Shown here: positions 23,821-31,852 of the stretch, piece after piece
Layout of the letters: each line of letters starts with the position of its first letter
How positions within the stretch are numbered: the first letter of the stretch is position 1
Assembly: GCA_004791255.1 (NCBI GenBank)
Contig: SRUQ01000012.1
Location: forward strand, 165,524 to 229,523
DNA length: 64,000 bases
Reading direction: 5' to 3'
DNA from: a bacterium M00.F.Ca.ET.205.01.1.1
GTDB taxonomy: Bacteria > Pseudomonadota > Alphaproteobacteria > Rhizobiales > Rhizobiaceae
The notes under the pieces: generated by a model
The model's input: only the letters and a program-made list of their open reading frames with translations
The model's database searches: none
Told to the model about the DNA's origin: nothing
Position numbers and translations under genes: made by a program

Positions 23821-25914
23821 ATGGCGCGTCAGAGCAAGAAGAGCCACGACGGAACGCGGTGGCAACAAGCGCTGGACCGCGCCCATCTGGGCGTCTGGGA
23901 CTGGGATCTTCGCTCCGGCAACTGTTTCTATTCGGCGACCTGGGCGCGCATGCTGGGCTATAGCGAGGATGAGCTCGCCAACACCAGCGACCTCTGGTTT
24001 CGGCTGACGCACCCGGACGACCGCCAGCAGGCGCTGGCCAGCGGCGATCGCCACATTGCCGGCCTCAGCGACGCCATCGAGACCGAACTGAGGCTCAAGC
24101 ACAAGCAGGGCCACTGGGTGTGGGTGCTCGACCGCGGCGGCATCGTCGAGCGCGACGCCAACGGGCATCCCATCCGGCTGATGGGCGTGCAGACCGACAT
24201 CTCGAAGCAGAAGGCGGCCGAGGCCGAGCGCGAACAGGTCAGCGTGCGCTTTCGCCTGGCGCTCGCGGCCAGCGGCACCGGCATCTGGCATCACGACATC
24301 GCCACCCGCAAGAGCTATTGGGATACCCGCACCAGGGAGATCTTCGGCCTTGTCGCCGACACCGACGAGGTGACGGCTGAGCTCTGGCATACCTATCTGC
24401 ATCCCGATGACAAGGAGGCGACCGAACGCGCCCACCAGGTGCCGTTGGGGACCGACTCCGTCATTGCCAGCCAGTACCGCATCGTCAAGCGTGACGGCGA
24501 GACCCGTCATGTCGAATCGCTGGTGCGTTTCATCGCCGCCGGTGCGGCCGGCCAGATTCTCGGCACGGTGCGCGACATCACCGAGGACAAGCTGCGCGAG
24601 CAGGAACTGGCCTACGCGGCCTGCCACGACGCGCTGACCGGCTTGTTGAACCGTGCCGCCTTCGACCGGCTGCTTGCCGACTGTATCGCCACCCAGCGCC
24701 GGTTGCCGCTCGCCATCTTCTATGTCGACCTCGACTACTTCAAGGCGCTCAACGATTTCGCCGGCCATGCCGCCGGCGATCTGGCGCTGAAGAGCGTCGC
24801 GGCCGGCATTGTCGGCTGCCTGCCGCCGTCGGCGCATGCCGCGCGCCTCGGCGGCGACGAATTCGCGCTCCTGGTGCCGAACTGCGGCCAGGGCGAGGCC
24901 GAGCGGCTGGCCGGCGCCATTTTAGGCGCCGTGCGCGACGCCGATCTCGGCACGGCGACATCGCGAAAGCTCGCCGCCAGCGTCGGCATCGCCTTTGTCG
25001 GCGACCGCCACACCACGGTCGCCGATGCGCTGGCCTGCGCCGACGACGCCTGTTACGCCGCCAAGGCCGCCGGCCGCGACCGCTTCGCGGTGTTTTCGGC
25101 CGAGGCCGCTTCCGGCTCGGGCGGCCTCAACGCGGCACGGCTCGCCGCCGATACGGTCGATGCGATGGAAGACGGCAGGCTGAAGCTGTTCGGCCAGCAG
25201 ATCCACCGGCTCGGCCGCCCCTGGGAAGAGAGCCGCCATGTCGAGGTGCTGGCGCGGCTCGAGGGCCGTGGCGGCCGGCTGATCGCGCCGGGCGAGTTCA
25301 TTCCGGCGGCGGAGCGCTTCGGCATCGCCGCGCGGCTCGACCGCTGGATCATCCGCACCGCGCTGTCGCGTTATGGCCGCGACATGGCCTCCGGCGCGGT
25401 GACGCTGGGCTTCAACCTGTCGGCGCAGACGCTGAGCGACCCGCAGCTCTGGGACTTCGTCGACGGTGTCATCGACGAGACCGGGGCGCCGCATTCGGGC
25501 ATCGGCTTCGAGATCACCGAAACCGCCGCCGTCACCAATTTCGACGCCGCAGAGGCGTTCGTGCGCAAGGCTCGCGAGCGGCGCTGCCGCGTCAGCCTCG
25601 ACGATTTCGGCGCCGGCATGAGCTCGTTCGAATATCTCAGGCGCTTTCCGGTCGACGCCATCAAGATCGACGGCTCCTTCATCGAGCACATCACCGAAAG
25701 CCGCTTCGACCGTGAGATCGTGCTGGCCATCACCTCCATTGCCCGCAGCCTCGGCTGTGATGTGGTGGGCGAAAAAATCGAACGGCAGGACACGGCGGCG
25801 ATGCTCGGCGATATGGGCGTCGAGTTCGGCCAGGGTTTTCTGCTGCACCGGCCGGAACCGCTGGCGCAGGTGGTCGCGCGCGCGGCCGAGACGAGGACGC
25901 GCAAGGCGTCTTGA
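23821..25914 (+). CDS. PAS-PAS-GGDEF-EAL c-di-GMP signalling protein
   Basis: About 697 residues, no membrane segments. Two PAS domains (about 12-130 and 140-260) each have the PAC-type ending (GVQTDISKQK, TVRDITEDK). The GGDEF domain (about 265-425) has an intact LGGDEF loop but no RxxD inhibitory site. The EAL domain (about 435-690) starts EVLARLEG and keeps FNLSAQ, EITE, DDFGAG, IKIDGSF and GQG; the usual AEGVE is GEKIE. It may therefore both make and break c-di-GMP, or only the latter, in response to a ligand or redox signal. The ATG at 23821 is chosen, with GTG 23800 as alternative. Confidence 0.9.
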   Translation: MARQSKKSHDGTRWQQALDRAHLGVWDWDLRSGNCFYSATWARMLGYSEDELANTSDLWFRLTHPDDRQQALASGDRHIAGLSDAIETELRLKHKQGHWVWVLDRGGIVERDANGHPIRLMGVQTDISKQKAAEAEREQVSVRFRLALAASGTGIWHHDIATRKSYWDTRTREIFGLVADTDEVTAELWHTYLHPDDKEATERAHQVPLGTDSVIASQYRIVKRDGETRHVESLVRFIAAGAAGQILGTVRDITEDKLREQELAYAACHDALTGLLNRAAFDRLLADCIATQRRLPLAIFYVDLDYFKALNDFAGHAAGDLALKSVAAGIVGCLPPSAHAARLGGDEFALLVPNCGQGEAERLAGAILGAVRDADLGTATSRKLAASVGIAFVGDRHTTVADALACADDACYAAKAAGRDRFAVFSAEAASGSGGLNAARLAADTVDAMEDGRLKLFGQQIHRLGRPWEESRHVEVLARLEGRGGRLIAPGEFIPAAERFGIAARLDRWIIRTALSRYGRDMASGAVTLGFNLSAQTLSDPQLWDFVDGVIDETGAPHSGIGFEITETAAVTNFDAAEAFVRKARERRCRVSLDDFGAGMSSFEYLRRFPVDAIKIDGSFIEHITESRFDREIVLAITSIARSLGCDVVGEKIERQDTAAMLGDMGVEFGQGFLLHRPEPLAQVVARAAETRTRKAS

Positions 25915-25944
25915 TCGACCACGGGCGCGCGGCATGACCTGACG

Positions 25945-26142
25945 TCACCGCACCGCCGGTTGCGGAAACTCCAGCACACCGGCCGCCGGCCGGCGGTGCT
26001 CCTCCTCCACAACCGCTTCGATCAGCAGGTCCAGGGCGTCGCAGGCGTCGCGGCTTGTCTCGTCATTGCCGCGCAAATAGTGATAGGCGCGTTCGAGGTG
26101 CAGACGGGCGGCTGAAAAATCACTGGTCAATAGTCTCTCCAT
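25945..26142 (-). CDS. Small hypothetical protein, 65 aa
   Basis: A helical, acidic protein (FSAARLHLERAYHYLRGNDETSRDACDALDLLIEAVVEEEHRRP) without signal or motif. GGGCGGGATC precedes the ATG. Composition and start site support a real gene. It converges on the c-di-GMP gene and is divergent from the BKACE gene. No family recognised. Confidence 0.65.
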   Translation of the reverse strand: MERLLTSDFSAARLHLERAYHYLRGNDETSRDACDALDLLIEAVVEEEHRRPAAGVLEFPQPAVR

Positions 26143-26336
26143 GATCCCGCCCTAATGTACCTTGGCCGATTCGGCGGAATGCGCGGTAAACATGCACAGC
26201 CGCCTTTGATTCAAATGCCGGGGAAACGGGCTGCCGGCGCGCCGACGGCCTGCTGTCAGGAGTGACGGTGCCAAACCCTTGCGGTGTCTCGCGGCGGCGA
26301 TAGGGTTGGTTGCTTCTCAGTCCGAACAGGTGCCCC

Positions 26337-27062
26337 ATGATCGTCCAGGCCTGCATCAATGGCGCGCGTCCGCGCGATTTTCATCCCTTGCTGCCGCTGA
26401 CGGTGGCGGCGATGGCCGGGGATGCCGCGGCTTGCGTGGCGGCGGGTGCGGCCGAGCTGCACATCCACCCGCGCGGCGCCGATGGGCGCGAGAGCCTGGG
26501 CGCCGTCGATGCAACGATGCTTGCCGTGCGCCAGGCCTGCCCGGGCACGCTGATCGGCGTGTCGACCGGCGCCTGGATCGAGAACGACGAGGCGCGCACC
26601 CGGGCGGCGATCGCCGCCTGGCGCGAACTGCCCGACTATGCCTCGGTCAATCTGTCGGAGGCCGATGCGCCTGCCGTGATGGAATTGCTGCGCCAGCGCG
26701 GGGTCGGCATCGAGGCGGGGCTGGTGACGATAGCGGATAGCGAGCGCTTCGTGGCGCTGGCCGGCCATGACCGGGTGCTGCGCATCCTGGTCGAGATCGA
26801 CATACCGGATCTGTCCCCGGCGGTTGATGAGGCGCATGGCATCGCAGCCGTGCTTGAACGCGCTGGCGTCAGACGGTCAATCCTGCTGCATGGCGTCGAT
26901 TTGACCGTATGGCCATTCGTGGAACTGGCGCGGCAAAGGCGCTGGTCGACGCGGGTCGGCCTGGAGGACGGCAGGACGCTCGCCGACGGCACGATCGCGA
27001 AGGACAATGCGGCGATCGTGGCGGCAGCGGTGGCGATGTTTCGGGGGCCGCCTGCCGGCTGA
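26337..27062 (+). CDS. BKACE-family (DUF849) beta-keto acid cleavage enzyme
   Basis: 241 residues. MIVQACINGARP at the start, metal-binding HIHPRG (about residues 40-45) and SLGAVDATMLAVRQACP are typical of BKACE enzymes, which cleave a beta-keto acid with acetyl-CoA using a divalent metal; the founding member acts on 3-keto-5-aminohexanoate in lysine fermentation. The family covers many substrates. It is somewhat shorter than the usual 270-310 residues. The neighbouring CoA ligase and hydratase/lyase converge on it, so a shared aromatic or amino-acid pathway is possible but not shown. Confidence 0.8.
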   Translation: MIVQACINGARPRDFHPLLPLTVAAMAGDAAACVAAGAAELHIHPRGADGRESLGAVDATMLAVRQACPGTLIGVSTGAWIENDEARTRAAIAAWRELPDYASVNLSEADAPAVMELLRQRGVGIEAGLVTIADSERFVALAGHDRVLRILVEIDIPDLSPAVDEAHGIAAVLERAGVRRSILLHGVDLTVWPFVELARQRRWSTRVGLEDGRTLADGTIAKDNAAIVAAAVAMFRGPPAG

Positions 27063-27087
27063 GCAGGGGGGCAGCCGCAGCCTGCCG

Positions 27088-28590
27088 TCAGCCTGGCACG
27101 ATCCGAGCACGCAAAATGTGTTTCTGGATCTTGCCGGACGCGGTACGCGGCAGCGCCTCGGTGAGAAAAAACTCCTTCGGCACCTTGTAGCGGGCGATGC
27201 GCGCGCCGCAGTGGCTTGCCAGCGTTGCGGGGTCGAGAACGCGGCCGGGTTTGGTCACGACAAAGGCGCGCCCGACCTCGCCCCAGCGCTGGTCGGCGAC
27301 GCCGATCACGGCGGCCTCGGCGACGTCGGGATGATCAAGCAGCACCATCTCGATTTCCACGGGATAGACGTTCTCGCCGCCGGAGATGAACATGTCCTTG
27401 CGGCGATCGACGAGCGTGACGAAGCCTTCGTCGTCCTGCCGCGCGATGTCGCCGGTGCGCAGCCAGCCATCGGCGGTGAAGGCGCTGGCGGTGTCTTGCG
27501 GCCTGTTCCAGTAGCCTGGGGTAACGTTGGGGCCGGACAGCCAGACCTCGCCCGGCTCGCCGCTCGCGGCGTCGTGGCCGTCATCGCCGACGATGCGCAG
27601 GCCGACCATCGGCGCCGGCAGGCCCGAGGAACCCGCCTTGCGGGCGATCCGCTCGGCCTCCACCGGCATGCAGAGGACGGTGCCTGCCTCCGTCATGCCG
27701 AAGCCATCGGCCATACGAATGCCTTGCGCCAGCCACCAGTTGATGTCGGCGGCCGGGTTCGGCGCGCCGCCGGTGAAGATGGCGGTGAGCGAGGTCCAGC
27801 GCGCCGGCGCGAAGTCGGCGTGTTCGCGCAGCATCCCGGCCATCTGCGGCACGCAGAAATAGTGGGTGACGCCGAGTGTGGGATCGGCCAGGCGACGGTT
27901 GGTGGCGCCGGCGTCGAAGGAGGGCGAGATCAGCACCGTGCCGCCTTGCAGCAAGGGCGGGCGCAGATTGGTGATGAGGCCGATGACATGGAACATCGGC
28001 GCGTCGCAGAGGAAGACACTGGCATTGCCGACCCGCCCGAGCACGCCGAAATTGACCGCCGTGGCCATGGCGTTGCGCTCGGTGACGATGACCCCTTTCG
28101 GCCGACCTGACGTGCCCGACGTGTAGAGGATGATCGACGGCATGTCGTCGAGAGGCAAGGGGCGGCGCGGGGCTGGCCTTTGCGCGACGACCGCCGCGGC
28201 GAAGGCTTCGACTTCGATCGGCACGCAGCAGGCGGGCGGCACCATTTCAAGGGCGGTGTCGTGCAGCAAGAGCACGGGATCGCAATCGGCGAGCGCCGCT
28301 TGCAGTTCGGCGGCGGCGAGCCGCCAGTTGAGCGGCACGAAGATGGCGCCAAGCCGCATCGCGGCCTGCTGAGCGATCAGCAGGTCGGCGCTGTTGCGGG
28401 CTATCGTGGCGATGCGTTGTCCCTGTTCGACGCGATGGCCGATTGCGAGAACGCCGACGGCGCGCTGGATGGCGTCGTCGAGAGCGCGGTAGGTCCAGCG
28501 CCGGCCGGTGGCGAGGTCGACGCAAGCCAGACGATCCGGCTGCGCGCTGGCATGCAGGGCCACGGAATCTGACGTGATGAAGGCAGGCAT
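27088..28590 (-). CDS. Acyl-CoA synthetase, likely hydroxycinnamate (p-coumarate/ferulate) CoA ligase
   Basis: 500 residues of the AMP-forming ligase superfamily: P-loop IILYTSGTSGRPKGV (about residue 155), ADGFGMTE, WLRTGDIA and the C-terminal hinge/lysine region (ISGGENVYPVEIE ... PRTASGKIQK). Specificity is inferred from the next gene, a hydroxycinnamoyl-CoA hydratase/lyase, and from the MarR gene beyond; this three-gene set is known from ferulate and p-coumarate degradation (Fcs/FerA/CouB types). GGGAGGAG lies six bases before the ATG at 28590. 35 bp separate it from the hydratase/lyase gene, so they form one operon. Confidence 0.88.
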   Translation of the reverse strand: MPAFITSDSVALHASAQPDRLACVDLATGRRWTYRALDDAIQRAVGVLAIGHRVEQGQRIATIARNSADLLIAQQAAMRLGAIFVPLNWRLAAAELQAALADCDPVLLLHDTALEMVPPACCVPIEVEAFAAAVVAQRPAPRRPLPLDDMPSIILYTSGTSGRPKGVIVTERNAMATAVNFGVLGRVGNASVFLCDAPMFHVIGLITNLRPPLLQGGTVLISPSFDAGATNRRLADPTLGVTHYFCVPQMAGMLREHADFAPARWTSLTAIFTGGAPNPAADINWWLAQGIRMADGFGMTEAGTVLCMPVEAERIARKAGSSGLPAPMVGLRIVGDDGHDAASGEPGEVWLSGPNVTPGYWNRPQDTASAFTADGWLRTGDIARQDDEGFVTLVDRRKDMFISGGENVYPVEIEMVLLDHPDVAEAAVIGVADQRWGEVGRAFVVTKPGRVLDPATLASHCGARIARYKVPKEFFLTEALPRTASGKIQKHILRARIVPG

Positions 28591-28625
28591 CCGCATCTCC
28601 TCCCAGTTGCGTGCTGCTTGGCGGA

Positions 28626-29441
28626 TCACCTTGCCTTGTCGTAGGCGGCAAGGCCTGGCTTGTAGCTCTTCTCGTCGATGAACTGGCGGATGCCTTCCTT
28701 GCGACCCTCATTGTCGTGCGAGTTCGCCGCCTCCTGCGCGCGCACGAGATAATCCTCGGCATTGTCGTAGGTCATTTCGCCGACGCGGCGAATGGCGTCC
28801 TTGGTTGCCTTGAGCGCGATCGGGTTCTTCTTCAGCAGGATGTTGGCGACCTCGGTCACACGAGCCTTCAGTTCCGGCAGTGGCAGGCTTTCATTGACCA
28901 GCTTCCAGGCGGCGGCCTTCTTGCCGTCGATCAGTTCGCCGGTCAGCGCATGGTACATGGCGTCGCGCATCGACAGGAGGTCGACGACCACCTTGGTGGC
29001 GCCGCCGCCGGGCAGGATCCCCCAGTTGATCTCGGACAGCGCGAACTGCGCCTCGTCAGCGGCAAAGGCGAGGTCGCAGGCAAAGAGCGGACCGTAGCCG
29101 CCGCCGAAACACCAGCCATTGACCATGGCGATGGTTGGCTTGCCGTACCAGCGCAGGCGCCGCCACCAGCCATAGGCTTCCGACTGCGCCTTGCGGATGG
29201 CGCCAAGACCTTTGGCCTCAGTCTCGCGGAAATACTCCTTCAGGTCCATGCCCGCCGACCAGGCACTGCCTTCGCCCGACAGCACCAGCACGCCGACATC
29301 GTCGCGGAATTCGAGTTCGTCCAGAACCTCCATCATGCGCCGGTTGAGCGTCGGGCTCATGCAGTTGCGCTTGTCCGGCCTGTTGAAGCGCACCCAGGCG
29401 ATGCCGCTCTCGACATCGAAGGCAACGGTCTCGTCGCTCAT
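28626..29441 (-). CDS. p-Hydroxycinnamoyl-CoA hydratase/lyase
   Basis: 271 residues of the crotonase fold. The sequences MSPTLNRRM, SAGMDLKEYF, KPTIAMVNGWCFGGGYGPL and LSEINWGILPGG match hydroxycinnamoyl-CoA hydratase/lyase (HCHL/Ech/CouA) closely, including the catalytic Glu of SEINWG. The enzyme hydrates feruloyl- or coumaroyl-CoA and cleaves it to an aromatic aldehyde and acetyl-CoA. The C-terminus FIDEKSYKPGLAAY also fits. GGGAGGATACC precedes the ATG. It is first in the operon with the CoA ligase; no aldehyde dehydrogenase lies beside it, so that step must be encoded elsewhere. Confidence 0.92.
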   Translation of the reverse strand: MSDETVAFDVESGIAWVRFNRPDKRNCMSPTLNRRMMEVLDELEFRDDVGVLVLSGEGSAWSAGMDLKEYFRETEAKGLGAIRKAQSEAYGWWRRLRWYGKPTIAMVNGWCFGGGYGPLFACDLAFAADEAQFALSEINWGILPGGGATKVVVDLLSMRDAMYHALTGELIDGKKAAAWKLVNESLPLPELKARVTEVANILLKKNPIALKATKDAIRRVGEMTYDNAEDYLVRAQEAANSHDNEGRKEGIRQFIDEKSYKPGLAAYDKAR

Positions 29442-29468
29442 GGTATCCTCCCATTCCGTTGTAAAATT

Positions 29469-29508
29469 GCTATGCTTCATAGCTATCTATTTTGCTATGT
29501 CGCATAGT
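29469..29508. promoter_or_regulatory. Two MarR-type operators in the hydroxycinnamate control region
   Basis: GCTATG-CTT-CATAGC (29469-29483) is a perfect palindrome; GCTATG-TCG-CATAGT (29494-29508) is the same with one mismatch. Their centres are 25 bp apart in the 112 bp between the divergent operon and marR-like gene, exactly where a CouR/FerR-type repressor would bind. Confidence 0.75.
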
Positions 29509-29553
29509 ATTTTTGGCTTGACAAGGGCTTTGATCGCGGCGATCGGTTGCGGC

Positions 29554-30027
29554 ATGAACGACATCGATGCCGACACCGACCGCAATGCGCCAGGCGCGAT
29601 GGCCGAGGACGCGCTCGACGCGCAGATCGGCTACAACCTCAAGCGCGCCTCGGCTCTGGCCATGAACGACTTTGCGGTCGAACTGGCCGATGCCGCGCTG
29701 CGCCCGGTAACCTACGGTATGCTGGCGCTGATCGACGAGCGGCCCGGTATCCGCGCCGCCGAACTCTGCCGCCGCCTCGGCATGAAGAGCGCCAACATGG
29801 CGCCGCTGCTGGCCGAACTCGAGGAGCGCGGCCTGGTCGAGCGCGACGACCATGCCGACGACAGGCGGGTGCGGGTGCTGACGCTGACGCAGATGGCACG
29901 CAACGCCATGCCCGGCTGGCGCCGACAGGTGCGCCGGCACGAGGACCGGTTTCTGCAGCGGTTGACAAAAAAGGAGCGGGCAACGCTGCTTCGCCTGCTG
30001 CGGCTGATCTGGACGGGCGAAGACTGA
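29554..30027 (+). CDS. MarR-family regulator, probable hydroxycinnamate repressor
   Basis: 157 residues with the MarR winged helix: VTYGMLALIDERPGIRAAELCRRLGMKSANMAPLLAELEERGLVERDDHADDRRVRVLTLT. The DDRR wing is conserved. It is divergent from the hydratase/lyase operon, and two matching palindromes lie between. In known systems the repressor is released by the CoA thioester of the hydroxycinnamate. The start at 29554 has no strong ribosome site; GTG or TTG starts upstream are possible but would extend into the operators. Confidence 0.88.
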   Translation: MNDIDADTDRNAPGAMAEDALDAQIGYNLKRASALAMNDFAVELADAALRPVTYGMLALIDERPGIRAAELCRRLGMKSANMAPLLAELEERGLVERDDHADDRRVRVLTLTQMARNAMPGWRRQVRRHEDRFLQRLTKKERATLLRLLRLIWTGED

Positions 30028-30046
30028 GGCTACGACGCGACGCGCG

Positions 30047-30943
30047 CTAGGCGGGCAGGGCTGCGGCGTCCAGCAGCCATTGGCGCACCGCCTGCGTTGG
30101 TTCGGGGTGGCGCGACTTGCGTGGCATGACAATATGAAAATCCTGCGTGCCGCGCATTTCGGCTGCTATCGGCTGGAGCAGCCGGCCGGCGGCAAGATCG
30201 GCTGCGACGAGGAAGCGGCTGGCAAGGGCTATGCCCTGGCCGGCAAGTGCTGCGTCGATGGCAAGGCCGGTCTGGTTGAAGCGCATGCGCTTCAATTCGG
30301 CTGTCATCTTCAGCCCGACCGCTTTTTCCATGAACTCCGGCCACAGATTGTGGGCATCATGCAGCAGGACATGATGCTGGATCCCGGCCGGGGCGATCTG
30401 CCTGGCGCCATCCGGCAGCAAGGCGGGGCTGCAGACGGCGATGATCTGCTGGGGGAACAGCAGGTCGACGATCAGGCCGGGGCCGAACGGGGCGCGGCCT
30501 TGCCGGACCGCGATGTCGACGCCATCGGCCTGGAAACTCGACAGGCTTTCGCTGGCCAGCACGCGCAGATCGACCAGCGGATTGCCGGCCATGAAATGCT
30601 GCAGCCTCGGAATCAGCCATTTGGTGGCGAAAGTCGGCGTCACGCTGATCGTCAGCCGCGCAGGCTCGGGGCGCAGCAACTGGGTCGCCTCCGAGATCAG
30701 GTCGAAGGCGCGGCGGATGTTGGGCACATAGGCGCGGCCCTCGTCGGTCAGCGCCAGGCCGCGCGGCAGCCGTTCGAAGAGTTTGGCGCCGAGATCGGCC
30801 TCCAGCCCGCGGACGTGCTGGGCCACCGCGCCTTGGGTGACGTTAAGCTCGATGGCCGCGACGCGGAAGTTCAGATGGCGTGCGGCGGCTTCGAAGGCGC
30901 GCAACGCATTCAAGGGCGGCAGGCGAAGGAAGGCTTCGGGCAT
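30047..30943 (-). CDS. LysR-family regulator (GcvA-like)
   Basis: 298 residues. The N-terminal helix-turn-helix is LPPLNALRAFEAAARHLNFRVAAIELNVTQGAVAQHVRGLEADLGAKLFER; the start PPLNALRAFEAAAR is the signature of the GcvA/AmpR subgroup. The effector-binding domain (about 90-298) is complete. It is divergent from the SDR gene at 31060, and palindromes lie between, so the SDR gene is its probable target. Confidence 0.92.
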   Translation of the reverse strand: MPEAFLRLPPLNALRAFEAAARHLNFRVAAIELNVTQGAVAQHVRGLEADLGAKLFERLPRGLALTDEGRAYVPNIRRAFDLISEATQLLRPEPARLTISVTPTFATKWLIPRLQHFMAGNPLVDLRVLASESLSSFQADGVDIAVRQGRAPFGPGLIVDLLFPQQIIAVCSPALLPDGARQIAPAGIQHHVLLHDAHNLWPEFMEKAVGLKMTAELKRMRFNQTGLAIDAALAGQGIALASRFLVAADLAAGRLLQPIAAEMRGTQDFHIVMPRKSRHPEPTQAVRQWLLDAAALPA

Positions 30944-30977
30944 GCAGTAGTTTTTCTACCGGCTGATTTCAGGCTTT

Positions 30978-31008
30978 CTGGTTCGAACCAGATAGCCAGA
31001 CCGGCTAT
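30978..31008. promoter_or_regulatory. Two adjacent palindromes in the LysR/SDR intergenic region
   Basis: CTGGTTCGAACCAG (30978-30991) is a perfect 14-bp palindrome; ATAGCC-AGACC-GGCTAT (30992-31008) follows without a gap. They lie 35 bp before the LysR start and 52 bp before the SDR start, as expected for LysR recognition and activation sites. Confidence 0.6.
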
Positions 31009-31059
31009 AGCATGGTCCGAACGACGAAAATACCGCTGACAATGCGAGAGGAAACCAGG

Positions 31060-31764
31060 ATGAGTGTAGAAAAAGTAGCAGTAGTCGTCGCTGGCGGCAG
31101 CGGCATGGGAGCAGCGGCAGCGAAGCGGCTGGTGGCGGATGGATTCAAGGTCGCCGTCCTGTCCTCGTCGGGCAAGGGCGAGGCGCTGGCCAAGGAGCTC
31201 GGCGGCATCGGCGTCACCGGCTCCAACCAGTCGAACGAGGATCTGCAGCTGCTGGTCGATGCGACGCTCAAGCAGTGGGGCCGCATCGACGTGCTGGTCA
31301 ACAGCGGTGGCCACGGGCCGCGCGCGCCGATCCTGGAAATCACGGACGAGCAGTGGCATACCGGCATGGATGTCTATCTGATGAACGTCGTCAGGCCCGT
31401 GCGCATCGTGGCGCCGCAGATGGTCAAGCAGAAGGGCGGCGCCATCATCAACATCTCGACCGCCTGGGTCGCCGAGCCGAACGCGATGTTCCCGACCTCG
31501 GCCGTGTTCCGCGCCGGCCTCGCCGCCTACACCAAGATTTTCTCCAACACCTATGCGGCCGACAATGTGCGCATGAACAATGTGCTGCCCGGCTGGACCG
31601 ACAGCCTGCCGGCCACCGAGGAGCGCCGCGACAACGTGCCGATGCAGCGCTACGGCACCTCGGAAGAAATCGCCGCGACCATCGCCTTCCTGGCCTCGGA
31701 CGGGGCGGGCTACATCACCGGCCAGAGCATTCGCGTCGATGGGGGCGTGATCCGGGCGCTGTGA
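31060..31764 (+). CDS. SDR-like protein lacking the YxxxK active site
   Basis: 234 residues with the SDR fold: nucleotide-binding GGSGMGAAAAKRL (slightly altered TGxxxGxG), NSGG in place of NNAG, IINIST with the catalytic Ser, and a normal C-terminus (FLASDGAGYITGQSIRVDGG). Where the catalytic Tyr and Lys should be, the sequence reads FPTSAVFRAGLAAYTK, so both residues are replaced. It may be a binding protein or use another mechanism. AGAGGA precedes the ATG. Divergent LysR regulator; convergent with the c-di-GMP gene. Confidence 0.88.
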   Translation: MSVEKVAVVVAGGSGMGAAAAKRLVADGFKVAVLSSSGKGEALAKELGGIGVTGSNQSNEDLQLLVDATLKQWGRIDVLVNSGGHGPRAPILEITDEQWHTGMDVYLMNVVRPVRIVAPQMVKQKGGAIINISTAWVAEPNAMFPTSAVFRAGLAAYTKIFSNTYAADNVRMNNVLPGWTDSLPATEERRDNVPMQRYGTSEEIAATIAFLASDGAGYITGQSIRVDGGVIRAL

Positions 31765-31774
31765 GGGCAGGCTC

Positions 31775-31819
31775 TGCCTTCTCCCCCGGTGCGCACGCTA
31801 GCCCACGGGGGAGAAGGCA
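31775..31819. terminator. Bidirectional hairpin between convergent genes
   Basis: TGCCTTCTCCCCCGGTG and its inverted partner CCACGGGGGAGAAGGCA are separated by 11 bases, ten bases after the SDR stop codon. A long stem that can end transcripts from either side; CTTCTCCC hairpins of this kind also occur at 15926. Confidence 0.65.
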
Positions 31820-31852
31820 AAGGGCGCGTCACCGCCGGTCCGCGTCAGGCAC

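Noticed and set aside
23569..24837. 422-codon minus-strand frame opposite the PAS-GGDEF-EAL gene
   Set aside because: Shadow frame created by high GC third positions; the plus strand carries intact PAS and GGDEF motifs.
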